Below the pieces are notes generated by a model that made no database searches, had not been told where the DNA came from, and worked only from the letters and a program-made list of their open reading frames with translations. Shown in pieces: positions 42,711 to 50,672 of a stretch of 64,000 nt of DNA. The position numbers and the translations under genes were made by a program. Source of the stretch: DATKRB01 sp036501425 (GTDB lineage Bacteria > Actinomycetota > Acidimicrobiia > Acidimicrobiales > RAAP-2); NCBI GenBank assembly GCA_036501425.1, contig DASYAI010000009.1, positions 1-64,000 on the forward strand. Direction: 5' to 3'. Numbering within the stretch: the first letter of the stretch is position 1; the number at the start of each line of letters is the position of its first letter.

Positions 42711-43589
42711 TCATTCGGAGCTGTTCGAGCGGGCTCGTGTCGCCGCGATCTCGGCTCGCTTGGCCGCGATCTGGCGCGGCGAGGCGCCGTAGCCCTCGTC
42801 GACGTTCTCCTTGCGCCAGGCCGCGACATCGCCGGCCCGTCCCACCAGCTCCATCACCTGAAGGTGGCTCTGGATGTGGACGCGCATGCCCATGCCCTCC
42901 CAAGCTCGCTTCACCCCGGCCTTGATCCCCATCAGCACCGAAAGCGGTGCCTGGGCGATCTGCTGCGCCATAACCTCCACCGTCTCGTCCAGCTGGTCCC
43001 GGGGCACCACCCGGTTGACCATCCCGAGGCGGTGCGCCTCGTTGGCTCCGAGCGTCTGGGAGAGGTAGAGGTACTCGTAGGCGTGGTGGAAGTTCATCAT
43101 CACCCACGGCTCGACCATCGTCTCGCCGCCGGGGAATCCGAGGCCCTGGGGCAGCGGCATCTGGAAGTACGCGTCCTCGGACGCGACAACCACGTCGTTC
43201 AGCAGCGCGAAGTACGTCCCCCCGCCGACGCAGTAACCGTGGACCGCCGCGATCGTCGGCTTCTGGAACTCCCAGAGATGCAGCACCGGCCACATGAAGA
43301 GCGATGCCTGCCCGGCCCAGGGGTGGCCGGCCTCCGCGGCGGCCGTGAACTCGGGGAAAGCAGGGCCACCGGGACCGCCGACGTCGTGCCCGGCGCAGAA
43401 GCCGTTGCCGTTGGCCTTCATGATGACGACCTTGATGGCGAAGTCCTCCTCGGCGTCACGAAGGCTCTGCTCGACGTCCCACACCATGGTCGAGTTCTGG
43501 GCGTTGGCCTTTTCGGGCCGGTTGAGGATGACTCGGGCGATCGGCCCGTCCTTCTCGTAGATGACCGACTCGAGCTCTCGTCGTTCCAT
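42711..43589 (-). CDS. enoyl-CoA hydratase/isomerase family protein (crotonase paralogue 1)
   Basis: The 292-residue crotonase has the CoA/oxyanion segments FCAGHDVGG and VHGYCVGGGTYFALLND. The two catalytic Glu of classical enoyl-CoA hydratase align with Y126 and L146 (spacing of 20 kept), so simple hydration by the usual mechanism is unlikely. It may act as an isomerase, hydrolase or lyase using other residues. AAAGGACTCCC precedes the ATG. The layout around HPWAGQASLFMWPVLHLWEFQKP resembles the crotonase at 59.1 kb (long insert before the GGG motif). No obvious operon partner. Confidence 0.87.
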   Translation of the reverse strand: MERRELESVIYEKDGPIARVILNRPEKANAQNSTMVWDVEQSLRDAEEDFAIKVVIMKANGNGFCAGHDVGGPGGPAFPEFTAAAEAGHPWAGQASLFMWPVLHLWEFQKPTIAAVHGYCVGGGTYFALLNDVVVASEDAYFQMPLPQGLGFPGGETMVEPWVMMNFHHAYEYLYLSQTLGANEAHRLGMVNRVVPRDQLDETVEVMAQQIAQAPLSVLMGIKAGVKRAWEGMGMRVHIQSHLQVMELVGRAGDVAAWRKENVDEGYGASPRQIAAKRAEIAATRARSNSSE

Positions 43590-43721
43590 GGGAGTCCTTT
43601 CGCCTCGCAGGGCGCGGCAGCGCCAGCGCGAGGATGCTACCGGTGCACGGCGGGAGACGCCGGGCGAGACACCGGCGACCAGACGGCAGCGAGTCTGTCG
43701 TGCACCGGTAGGAGGCCCGGC

Positions 43722-44591
43722 TCAGCGGGGGACGATGTCGGCCAGCCGGGGCATCGCCGGGCCGATGGTCTCCTCGAGCCACCGGGCCGGGGCATCTCCG
43801 ACCGCCCCGACCATCGCCGTGCTGACCCCGACGGCGGCAAGCGCCTGGGCCCGCTCGAGCACCTGGTCCACGGTGGCGTCGGGCGGGGCCCCCAGCATGG
43901 CGGTCACCTCGATCTCGGCGAGGTCGCGGCCCACGTCGTCGCAATGGCGGCGCAGCACCTCGACCTTGCCGGCGACCACCTCGGGCGGCCCGAACAGGTT
44001 GCACGCATCCGCGTACTGCGCCACCAGGCGGAGCGTCTTGCGTTCCCCGCTCCCGCCGATGAGGATGCGCGGCCGTGGTTGGCTGATCGGCTCAGGGACG
44101 CAGAGGGTCTCCTCGAGCGTGTAGTGCTTTCCGTGGAACGGACCGTTGTCGTCGCTCCACATCTGCAGGCATATCTCGATGGCCTCCTCCAGCCGCTCGA
44201 AGCGCTCGGCCAGCGGCGGGAACGGGACACCCAGACCCCGGTGCTCGCGCTCGTACCACGCCGCGCCGATCCCGAGCTCGGCCCGTCCCTCGGACAACAC
44301 GTCGAGCGTCGTGACCGTCTTGGCCAGCAGCCCGGGATGTCGGTACGTGACACCGGTGACCAACAGTCGCAGCCGCAGGCGGTCGGTGCGACCGGCGAGG
44401 AACCCGAGGGCGGTGTACCCCTCGAGCATCGGGTGCTCGGCCGGCGCCATCTGCTCCATCTGGAACCAGTGGTCCATGACCGACAGGGCCCGGAGGCCCG
44501 CCCGCTCGGCGGTCAGGGCCAGATCGCTCAGCCCGCGGCCGATCCCGTCGGATGCCCAGTCGAAGCGCGAAACGTGAATGTCGATGTGCAC
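43722..44591 (-). CDS. LLM-class F420-dependent oxidoreductase (TIGR03560-like)
   Basis: The 289-residue luciferase-like protein has AERAGLRALSVMDHWFQM, the LLVTGVTYRHPGLLAKTVTTLDVLS block, GRAELGIGAAWYEREHRGLGVPFPP and the PRILIGGSGERKTLRLVAQYAD segment typical of F420-dependent members. The GTG at 44591 gives HIDIHVSRFDW, matching the family N-terminus; the frame is open for 90 further codons upstream but with unlike sequence. Substrate unknown. Confidence 0.87.
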   Translation of the reverse strand: MHIDIHVSRFDWASDGIGRGLSDLALTAERAGLRALSVMDHWFQMEQMAPAEHPMLEGYTALGFLAGRTDRLRLRLLVTGVTYRHPGLLAKTVTTLDVLSEGRAELGIGAAWYEREHRGLGVPFPPLAERFERLEEAIEICLQMWSDDNGPFHGKHYTLEETLCVPEPISQPRPRILIGGSGERKTLRLVAQYADACNLFGPPEVVAGKVEVLRRHCDDVGRDLAEIEVTAMLGAPPDATVDQVLERAQALAAVGVSTAMVGAVGDAPARWLEETIGPAMPRLADIVPR

Positions 44592-44694
44592 ACCGAGGTT
44601 TCTATCACCCCGAGCCCGATCCGAAACGGGCGCCAGGCGAACGGCCAGCTCGGTGTTCGGCCGCGCGCGGCGACGGCCGCGAAACTCGGTGTCC

Positions 44695-45063
44695 TCAGGC
44701 GGCAGGCCGGGTGAGCTCGTCGAACCGACGCATGTACGACTCGACCAGCTCGGCCGGGATACGACCCCGCTCGCCGATCTCGATGCCCTGCTCGCGGGCC
44801 CACGCCCGAACGGCCGCCGGACGGGCGAGGTAGAGATTGAGCAGTTCGCCGGGCAGCGGACCCCGTTCACCGATGGCCATTCCTTGGCGCCGCGCCCATT
44901 CCCTCACCACGGCCGGGCGGGCGAGGTACAGCGCCACCAAATGGTTGGGGATCCGACCACGAGCGGCGACCGTGATCCCTTGCTCGACTGCCCACGCCCG
45001 CACGTCAGCCGGTGTCCATTCCGCGGTTTGCTCGCGCTGCTTCACGTCGTCGTTGCTACCCAT
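44695..45063 (-). CDS. small protein of three Lsr2-type DNA-binding repeats
   Basis: The 122-residue protein is almost wholly three copies, 32 residues apart, of the Lsr2 C-terminal DNA-binding unit: VRAWAVEQGITVAARGRIP (21-39), VREWARRQGMAIGERGPLP (53-71) and VRAWAREQGIEIGERGRIP (85-103), each ending in a Y-containing helix. The RGR minor-groove loop is intact in copies 1 and 3 and is RGP in copy 2. The Lsr2 N-terminal dimerisation domain is absent. Lsr2 binds AT-rich DNA as a xenogeneic silencer; this protein should bind such DNA as a multivalent monomer. The DNA just upstream is unusually AT-rich. ATG 45063 is preferred to a TTG at 45069. Confidence 0.8.
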   Translation of the reverse strand: MGSNDDVKQREQTAEWTPADVRAWAVEQGITVAARGRIPNHLVALYLARPAVVREWARRQGMAIGERGPLPGELLNLYLARPAAVRAWAREQGIEIGERGRIPAELVESYMRRFDELTRPAA

Positions 45064-45230
45064 GATCAAAGAATAGCGCCTGTGGACGGAAACTACCTAC
45101 TCGGCCTAGTCGGCGGGGCGTCAAGCGCACGACCCAATAATACCCTTCGAAGCCGGAAGAAAAACTCCGGATCAAACTACCGATCGGCGGCGGCGAAATC
45201 ACTACGCCCTCGCACTGCGACGAAATCGCG
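45064..45230. other. AT-rich spacer upstream of the Lsr2-like gene
   Basis: GC content drops here; bases 45121-45180 hold 29 G or C in 60, against a far higher level elsewhere. No convincing gene is present. The tract contains AATAATA and GAAGAAAAACT. It separates the Lsr2-like gene from the end of the VOC gene on the same strand and would suit autoregulation by a minor-groove AT-binding protein. Confidence 0.6.
45094..45124 (-). promoter_or_regulatory. weak promoter candidate for the Lsr2-like gene
   Basis: On the minus strand TTGACG (45119-45124) and TAGGTA (45094-45099) are 19 bases apart. The spacing is long and the -10 is imperfect, so this is tentative. Confidence 0.25.
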
Positions 45231-46082
45231 CTATCGACCGAAGGGATTCTGCTCGCTGAGCTGATAGCGCACGCCATAGTTGTCGCCGGGATCGAGGGCG
45301 ATCGTTCCCTCGTCGTCTCCCTCTATCACTCCCACACCCTTTTCTTCGAGGTACGACGCGGCCCGCGCGACGCTCTCGACCTCGAGCTCGATGGAACGCA
45401 GTCGTGGCCCGAATTGGTCCACGAAGGAGGCCAGCACACCCTCGCCCTCCGGCTGGTTGAGCTCGATGACGTGGTCGGCCACCCGGAATGCCGCCGAACG
45501 TGCGCCGATCCGATCCCGGTCGCGCCGGAGCACCTCGTGTGCACCCACCAGACCCTCGAGGAAGGTCCCGGCGGCCCCGAGATCACGGACCGCGACCCCG
45601 AGCGCGTTCAGCCCCCGGATGCCCAGGGGGTGGTCGGTTCGCCACCGGTCGGCGGACCAGCCGGGCGCGAGCCTCGGGTCGTTGGCCATCTCGCTCGGGC
45701 ACATCTCGAGCAGCATGCCGTGGGTGTCCTTGGGGTGGGTCATGAGGAACGATCCGGCGTAGTAGCTCCCGAGCCGCACACCCCGCTCCTCGAGCGCGGT
45801 CTTGGCCGCCTCGAGATCGGGAACCTTCCACTCGAAGGAGTGCCACGAGTTTCCGTAGCGCGCAAGATTCCGTCCGAGGAGGGAGGTGGCCGTGCGGGGC
45901 GAGAACAGCTCGATGCAGGTGTCCCCGATCACGAACAGCGACGCGTCGCGCTCCTCGGCCTCGTGGTAGGAGTTCATGTAGATCTCCGCCCCGAAGACGT
46001 CCTCGTAGAAGTGGTTGGCGGCGTCGAAGTCGTCGAGGACCTGGTTGACGTGGAGCAGTTTCTCTACCGGGATGGTCGTCAT
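45231..46082 (-). CDS. VOC (glyoxalase/dioxygenase-fold) protein, two modules
   Basis: The 283-residue protein has two vicinal-oxygen-chelate modules. Module 1 begins KLLHVNQVLDDFDAANHFYEDVFGAEI and has IELFSP and HGMLLEMCP. Module 2 begins LNALGVAVRDLGAAGTFLEGLVGAHEV and has HVIELNQPEGEG and NYGVRYQL. This layout is found in extradiol dioxygenases, methylmalonyl-CoA epimerase-like and glyoxalase-like proteins. Metal-binding residues are not fully assignable by eye. The ATG lies seven bases after a TAGTGT hexamer. It is divergent from the Fur-family gene. Confidence 0.78.
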   Translation of the reverse strand: MTTIPVEKLLHVNQVLDDFDAANHFYEDVFGAEIYMNSYHEAEERDASLFVIGDTCIELFSPRTATSLLGRNLARYGNSWHSFEWKVPDLEAAKTALEERGVRLGSYYAGSFLMTHPKDTHGMLLEMCPSEMANDPRLAPGWSADRWRTDHPLGIRGLNALGVAVRDLGAAGTFLEGLVGAHEVLRRDRDRIGARSAAFRVADHVIELNQPEGEGVLASFVDQFGPRLRSIELEVESVARAASYLEEKGVGVIEGDDEGTIALDPGDNYGVRYQLSEQNPFGR

Positions 46083-46089
46083 CGGGTGG

Positions 46090-46095
46090 ACACTA
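46090..46095 (-). promoter_or_regulatory. candidate leaderless -10 (TAGTGT) for the VOC gene
   Basis: On the minus strand TAGTGT is separated by seven bases from the ATG at 46082. Confidence 0.5.
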
Positions 46096-46149
46096 CCGAC
46101 AGCGCCGAGCCCGCGACCGGCCCGGCCGGGCCCGCAGGACGCGACCGTC

Positions 46150-46155
46150 TAATGT
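46150..46155 (+). promoter_or_regulatory. candidate leaderless -10 (TAATGT) for the Fur-family gene
   Basis: TAATGT is followed by six bases and the GTG start at 46162. The divergent VOC gene uses the same geometry 55 bases away. Confidence 0.5.
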
Positions 46156-46161
46156 GGCAGG

Positions 46162-46620
46162 GTGAGCAAGCCACTCGGTGGGACCGAAGGCAGCACCGCC
46201 AGCCTGGCCACGGTGGACGAGGTGCTCTCACTGGTGCGGGCGAGCGGCGGCCGGGCGACGCCGTCGAGACGCATCCTGCTGGAGGTGCTGTTCGAGGCGG
46301 AGGGTCACTCCACGGCCGAGACCCTGGCCGAGGCCGTGCAGCTGCGGGCGCCCGACGTGCACATCTCGACCATCTATCGCAATCTGGAGGAGCTCCAGCG
46401 GCTCGGCGTGGTGATCCATTCGCACCTGGGCCATGGGCCGGCGACCTACCAGCTGAGCTCTTCGGCCCATTCCCACTTCGTCTGCGAGCGGTGCGGCGCC
46501 ATGGTCGAGGCCCCCGACGAGCTGTTCCGCGGCCTGGCCCGAACGGCCAAGGCCAAGCTGGGGTTCTCCATCGACCCCCACCACTTCGCGATCCTCGGGC
46601 GCTGCGCCGCCTGCAGCTGA
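46162..46620 (+). CDS. Fur-family metal-responsive regulator
   Basis: The 152-residue protein has the Fur winged helix with RATPSRRILLEVLFEAEGHSTAETLAE and DVHISTIYRNLEELQRLGVV. The dimerisation domain carries HSHFVCERCG and a C-terminal RCAACS, so both CxxC pairs of the structural zinc site are present, plus histidines for the sensor site. Whether it senses iron, zinc, manganese or peroxide cannot be told by eye; the close spacing of HAHSHF-type ligands is shared by Fur, Zur and PerR. GTG start, probably leaderless. Confidence 0.9.
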   Translation: MSKPLGGTEGSTASLATVDEVLSLVRASGGRATPSRRILLEVLFEAEGHSTAETLAEAVQLRAPDVHISTIYRNLEELQRLGVVIHSHLGHGPATYQLSSSAHSHFVCERCGAMVEAPDELFRGLARTAKAKLGFSIDPHHFAILGRCAACS

Positions 46621-46670
46621 CCACCGCCGCGCCGCGACGTCCGGCGCGGTCCTCCCCCCAGGGGGCAGGT

Positions 46671-47927
46671 TCAGAGGAGAAAGGAGAACAAGGGGGACCC
46701 CGGGGGGACGGGGTCGATGTGCAACCCGCTCGCCGCCATGCGTGCCAGAAGATCTGGCAGATCGCCGGCCGCGTTCAGCTCGATGCCCACCAGCGCCGGA
46801 CCGGTCTCGCGGTTGTTCTTCTTCACGTACTCGAACAGGACGATGTCCTCGCCGTGGACGAGCACGTCCCCGAGGAACGCCCTCAGGGCGCCGGGCTCCT
46901 GGGGGAACGTGACGAGGAAGTAGTTCCGGATGCCTTCGTGGAGCAGCGATCGCTCCACCACCTCGGCGTACCGGCTCACGTCGTTGTTCCCACCCGACAC
47001 GATGCACACCGTCGCCCCGCGCCCGCCGCCGGCGATGCTCGGCAGGTTCCGGGCCGCCGCGCTGGCGAGGGCGCCTGCCGGTTCGGCGATGATGCCCTCG
47101 GACTGGTAGAGCTCGAGCATCTCGGTGCACACCGCACCCTCGGCCACCGTGACGACGGTGTCGACGAGGTCGCGTACCACCGGAAACGTCAGATCACCCA
47201 CCCGGCCGACGGCCGCACCGTCGACGAAGGTGTCCACGGAGGGGAGCGACAGGGGGTGCCCGGCAGCCAGCGCGGCGCGCATGCTGGCCGCTCCCTCGGG
47301 TTCCGCGCCGACGATCCGCACGGCTGGGCGGCTCTGGCGGAGCCAGAGCGCGATGCCGGCGATGAGCCCCCCTCCGCCCACCGGAACCACCACGGTGTCG
47401 ATGGCGTCGCACTGGTCCGCCAGCTCGACCGCGACGGTCCCCTGCCCGGCGATGGTGCGTGGATCGTCGAACGGGTGGACGTAGACCGCGCCCCGGCCGG
47501 CGCCGTCGGCGAGGGCCGCCGCGTTGCACTCGTCGAACGTCCGTCCGGCGATGACCGGCTCCACCCATGGACCGCCAACCGAGACGATGCGCGCCCGCTT
47601 CTGGCGCGGGGTGGTGCTCGGCAGGAAGACGCGGCCGCGGATCTCGAGCATGCGGCAGCTGTAGGCGAGGCCCAGCCCGTGATTGCCGGCGCTGGCGCAG
47701 ACCACGCCCCGGCGTCGCTCCTCGGGAGTGAGCGACGAGACCAGGTTGTACGCGCCGCGGACCTTGTAGGAGCGGCCGAGCTGCAGGTCCTCTCGCTTGA
47801 GGAGGACGGTGCGGCCGAGCTCGTCGGAGAGCCGTTCGCTCGGCTCGAGGGGGGTGGTCCGGACCACGGCCTCGAGCCGCGCCGCTGCCTGCGCGACGGC
47901 CGCGCCGGTCGGTGGGTGGAGGCTCAC
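46671..47927 (-). CDS. ilvA: threonine ammonia-lyase (biosynthetic/catabolic, with ACT domain)
   Basis: This PLP enzyme converts threonine to 2-oxobutanoate, the first step towards isoleucine. The 418-residue length fits the form with one ACT domain. The PLP lysine is in GRSYKVRGAYN, the substrate loop is ASAGNHGLG, and the phosphate-binding glycine run is PVGGGGLIAG. The C-terminal ACT-like part begins at YFLVTFPQEPGALRAFL. Serine dehydratase activity is also usual for the family. GTG 47927 is preferred; the frame is open to 48041, but that would overlap the upstream phosphoesterase gene. It is 73 bases downstream of that gene. Confidence 0.92.
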   Translation of the reverse strand: MSLHPPTGAAVAQAAARLEAVVRTTPLEPSERLSDELGRTVLLKREDLQLGRSYKVRGAYNLVSSLTPEERRRGVVCASAGNHGLGLAYSCRMLEIRGRVFLPSTTPRQKRARIVSVGGPWVEPVIAGRTFDECNAAALADGAGRGAVYVHPFDDPRTIAGQGTVAVELADQCDAIDTVVVPVGGGGLIAGIALWLRQSRPAVRIVGAEPEGAASMRAALAAGHPLSLPSVDTFVDGAAVGRVGDLTFPVVRDLVDTVVTVAEGAVCTEMLELYQSEGIIAEPAGALASAAARNLPSIAGGGRGATVCIVSGGNNDVSRYAEVVERSLLHEGIRNYFLVTFPQEPGALRAFLGDVLVHGEDIVLFEYVKKNNRETGPALVGIELNAAGDLPDLLARMAASGLHIDPVPPGSPLFSFLL

Positions 47928-48000
47928 GGCCTGGCCGGCTCCGGAGGCCCCGGCGCCGGCGACCTCCCATGGCCCCCCGGGGAGCGGATCGTCGGGGGGC

Positions 48001-48489
48001 TCAATCGCCGAGGGTCTCGATCGAGCGGGTGGTGACCACATGGCCGGCGATCCGGAGCCGGCCGAACGTCCGCCACGGCTGGGCGCGTCGCTGGGTCGGC
48101 GATCCGGGGTTGAACAGGATCTGCCCCCCGATCCCCACCTCGTCGATCGGCACGTGGCTGTGCCCGAAGACGACCACGTCGGCCTGGGGGAACATCCGCT
48201 TCAGCCGAGCGGCCCGGCCCCGGGCGGCCCCGCTGTCGTGCACCATGCCCACCCTGACCCCGTCGAGCTCGACGAGCTGGGACCCGGGCAGGGCGCCGAC
48301 GAGGGCGTGGTCGTTGTTGCCCAGCACCGCGTGGGTCGGCACCGACGAGCAGAGCTGCTCGAGCGCGAGGGCCGAGGTCACGTCGCCGGCGTGGAGCACG
48401 ACATCGGCGTCGGCGAGCGCGGCCCGGAGCGCGCCGGGGAGCTCGAGCCCGCCCTTCAGGTGGGTGTCGGCCAGGACCACCACGTCCAC
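48001..48489 (-). CDS. YfcE/MJ0936-type metallophosphoesterase
   Basis: The 162-residue calcineurin-fold protein has all metal motifs: VVLADTHLKG, VLHAGDVTS, VLGNNDHA, VFGHSHVP and the upstream HD in GMVHDSGAARG. YfcE-like enzymes are phosphodiesterases on artificial or nucleotide substrates with unclear physiological role. The GTG start lies six bases after TAGGGT. It precedes ilvA on the same strand and is divergent from the acyl-CoA dehydrogenase gene. Confidence 0.9.
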   Translation of the reverse strand: MDVVVLADTHLKGGLELPGALRAALADADVVLHAGDVTSALALEQLCSSVPTHAVLGNNDHALVGALPGSQLVELDGVRVGMVHDSGAARGRAARLKRMFPQADVVVFGHSHVPIDEVGIGGQILFNPGSPTQRRAQPWRTFGRLRIAGHVVTTRSIETLGD

Positions 48490-48495
48490 CGGGCC

Positions 48496-48501
48496 ACCCT
48501 A
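48496..48501 (-). promoter_or_regulatory. candidate leaderless -10 (TAGGGT) for the phosphoesterase gene
   Basis: On the minus strand TAGGGT is six bases before the GTG start at 48489. Confidence 0.5.
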
Positions 48502-48550
48502 CTGGGACCGGGGTCGGTGCCCGGGCTCGGCGACCGTAGGGTGCGATGGC

Positions 48551-48556
48551 TAGTGT
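48551..48556 (+). promoter_or_regulatory. candidate leaderless -10 (TAGTGT) for the acyl-CoA dehydrogenase gene
   Basis: TAGTGT is six bases before the ATG at 48563. With the element at 48496 it forms a compact divergent promoter pair. Confidence 0.5.
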
Positions 48557-48562
48557 TGCGCC

Positions 48563-49771
48563 ATGGTCACGATCACTGAGCAGGAGGTTCTCGATCAACC
48601 GGTCGAGGAGCTGCTGAAGAACCACCCACCTGCCTCGACCCCCCCGGTCGACTTCCTCGGGGCACAGTACGACGCGGGGCTGGCGTGGCTGCATTTCCCG
48701 GAGGGGTGGGGCGGCCTGTCGCTCTCCATCGACCTCCAAGAGGGGCTCGACGCCCGGCTGGCCGCCGCCGGCGCTCCGCCGAGCGGCCGGGTGACCAACC
48801 CGATCGGGGCCGGGCAGATCGCCATGACCCTCCTCACCTACGGCAGCGAGGACCAGAAGCGGCGGTACCTGCGCGCCATCTTCACCGGGGAGCAGTACTG
48901 GTGCCAGCTGTTCAGCGAGCCGGGCAGTGGCTCGGACCTGGCCTCGCTCTCGACGAGGGCGGTCCGCGACGGCGAGGAGTGGGTCGTCAACGGCCAGAAG
49001 GTCTGGACGTCGGGCGCCCACCAGGCCCAGTACGCCATCCTGCTGGCCCGCACCGATCCCGACGTCGAGAAGCACGCCGGGCTGACCCAGTTCGTGGTCG
49101 ACATGCGGGCTCCGGGCGTCGAGGTGCGCCCGCTGCGCCAGATGAGCGGCGGTGCCGAATTCAACGAGGTCTTCCTGACCGACGTCCACATCCCCGACTC
49201 CGAGCGGCTCGGCGACGTCGGCGCGGGCTGGTCGGTGTCGAACACCACCCTGATGGCCGAGCGCTACAACATGCCGCGCACGCCCGAACGGGGCAGTGGC
49301 CCCATCGGCATCGCGGTGGGGATCTGGCAGGACCGCAAGGACAAGAGCTCGGCCCACGCCCGGGCACTGCGCGCCGAGCTGCTCCGTCACTGGGTGAACG
49401 CCGAGGTGCTCCGGCTCTTGCAGGCCCGAGCCGCGGCCCTGCGGGCTGCGGGGAGCGCCGGAGCGGAGGGGTCGCTCGGCAAGCTGGCCGTGTCGGTGGC
49501 CAGCAGGGACCTGTCGGCCTTCACGCTCGACCTGCTCGGGATGCAGGGTTCGCTGCTCGACGGGTACGACAACGTCAGCTCGGAGTTCGGGCGGCGTTCG
49601 CTGGAGGGCCCCTACGCCGCCCAGCGTGGTTTCGTGGGCAGCCCCGGCATGGCGATCGCCGGGGGCACCGACAACATCCAGCGCAACATCATCGGCGAGC
49701 GGGTCCTCGGCCTGCCACGAGAGCCCGCTCCCGACCGGGGCATCCCCTGGAGCGAGACGCTGCGGAACTGA
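48563..49771 (+). CDS. acyl-CoA dehydrogenase (FadE17/FadE26-like branch)
   Basis: The 402-residue ACAD has QLFSEPGSGSDLASLST and KVWTSGAHQAQYAILLART for FAD and substrate binding, and the C-terminal AGGTDNIQRNIIGERVLGLPRE. The catalytic Glu found as YEG in the 11.8 kb ACAD is Gly here (AGGTDNIQR), as in branches where the base lies elsewhere or in a partner subunit. Such proteins in mycobacteria include heteromeric steroid side-chain dehydrogenases. A helper subunit is not next to it. The crotonase gene follows 27 bases later, so the two are likely co-transcribed. Confidence 0.9.
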   Translation: MVTITEQEVLDQPVEELLKNHPPASTPPVDFLGAQYDAGLAWLHFPEGWGGLSLSIDLQEGLDARLAAAGAPPSGRVTNPIGAGQIAMTLLTYGSEDQKRRYLRAIFTGEQYWCQLFSEPGSGSDLASLSTRAVRDGEEWVVNGQKVWTSGAHQAQYAILLARTDPDVEKHAGLTQFVVDMRAPGVEVRPLRQMSGGAEFNEVFLTDVHIPDSERLGDVGAGWSVSNTTLMAERYNMPRTPERGSGPIGIAVGIWQDRKDKSSAHARALRAELLRHWVNAEVLRLLQARAAALRAAGSAGAEGSLGKLAVSVASRDLSAFTLDLLGMQGSLLDGYDNVSSEFGRRSLEGPYAAQRGFVGSPGMAIAGGTDNIQRNIIGERVLGLPREPAPDRGIPWSETLRN

Positions 49772-49798
49772 GGCGGCGGGTCCGAACCGAGCAGGACG

Positions 49799-50587
49799 GT
49801 GGCTGACCTCGAGTACGCCGTGGACGACGGGGTGGGGACGATCCGGCTCAACCGGCCCCACCGCAAGAACGCGTTCACCATGGAGATGATCGAGCAGTGG
49901 GGCGACATCGTCCGTGACGTCCGGCACGACCCGGAGGTCCGGGTCCTGGTGGTCACCGGTACCGGGGACGCGTTCTGCTCGGGAATCGATCTGGACGTGC
50001 TCGGGGACCCCGGGGCGACCCTTCCGCCGCTGGCCCGTCGCCAGCAGCTCACCGAGCACATCCACCGGGTGGCGCTGGGTCTGGAGGACCTCGACAAGCC
50101 GGTGATCGGCTCGGTGAACGGGGTGGCGGTGGGCGCCGGCATGGACATGGCGCTCATGACCGACATGCGCATCGCCGCCCGCTCGGCGAGGTTTTCGGAG
50201 AGCTACATCCGGGTGGGACTGGTCCCCGGGGACGGCGGCTGCTACTTCCTGCCTCGGCTGGTGGGGCTCCCCAAGGCGCTCGAGCTGCTGCTGACCGGGG
50301 ACTTCGTAGGGGCCGAGGAGGCCGAGCGGATCGGGATGGTCAACCGGGTGGTCGACGACCACGAGCTGCCTGCCGCCACCGCCGACCTGGCCCGGCGGCT
50401 GGCGGACGCCCCGCCGGTGGCGGTCCGCATGATCAAGCGGGCCACATACCAGTCGGCCCGCAGCGACCTGCGGACCTCGCTCGACCTGATCGCCTCCCAT
50501 TTCGGCGTCGTCTCGAGCACGGCCGACTCCTCGGAAGCCATGACGGCGTTCCGGGAGCGCCGTCCCGGGAACTTTCAGGGACGGTGA
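49799..50587 (+). CDS. enoyl-CoA hydratase/isomerase family protein (crotonase paralogue 2)
   Basis: The 262-residue crotonase has FCSGIDLDVLG, VNGVAVGAGMDMALMTDMRIA and VGLVPGDGGCYFLPRLVGLPKALELLLTGD. The two catalytic Glu positions hold D116 and Y136. Asp in the first site is seen in some isomerases or hydrolases; Tyr in the second is not the hydratase norm. It is co-oriented with the acyl-CoA dehydrogenase before it and the quinone-reductase-type gene after it, so the three may process one acyl-CoA. GTG start with GAGCAGGACG. Confidence 0.88.
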   Translation: MADLEYAVDDGVGTIRLNRPHRKNAFTMEMIEQWGDIVRDVRHDPEVRVLVVTGTGDAFCSGIDLDVLGDPGATLPPLARRQQLTEHIHRVALGLEDLDKPVIGSVNGVAVGAGMDMALMTDMRIAARSARFSESYIRVGLVPGDGGCYFLPRLVGLPKALELLLTGDFVGAEEAERIGMVNRVVDDHELPAATADLARRLADAPPVAVRMIKRATYQSARSDLRTSLDLIASHFGVVSSTADSSEAMTAFRERRPGNFQGR

Positions 50588-50672
50588 TCCGCCCGGACCC
50601 CTCCGGCGGGTCTTCGGCGGCGGGACGGTCGGCGAGCCCTGGCGATCGGCCCCGCGGCGCGCCGGCCCGCTG

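Noticed and set aside
45056..45277. 73-codon minus-strand open frame in the AT-rich spacer
   Set aside because: It overlaps the VOC gene end and the Lsr2-like start, lacks a ribosome site, and resembles nothing. It is treated as spacer.
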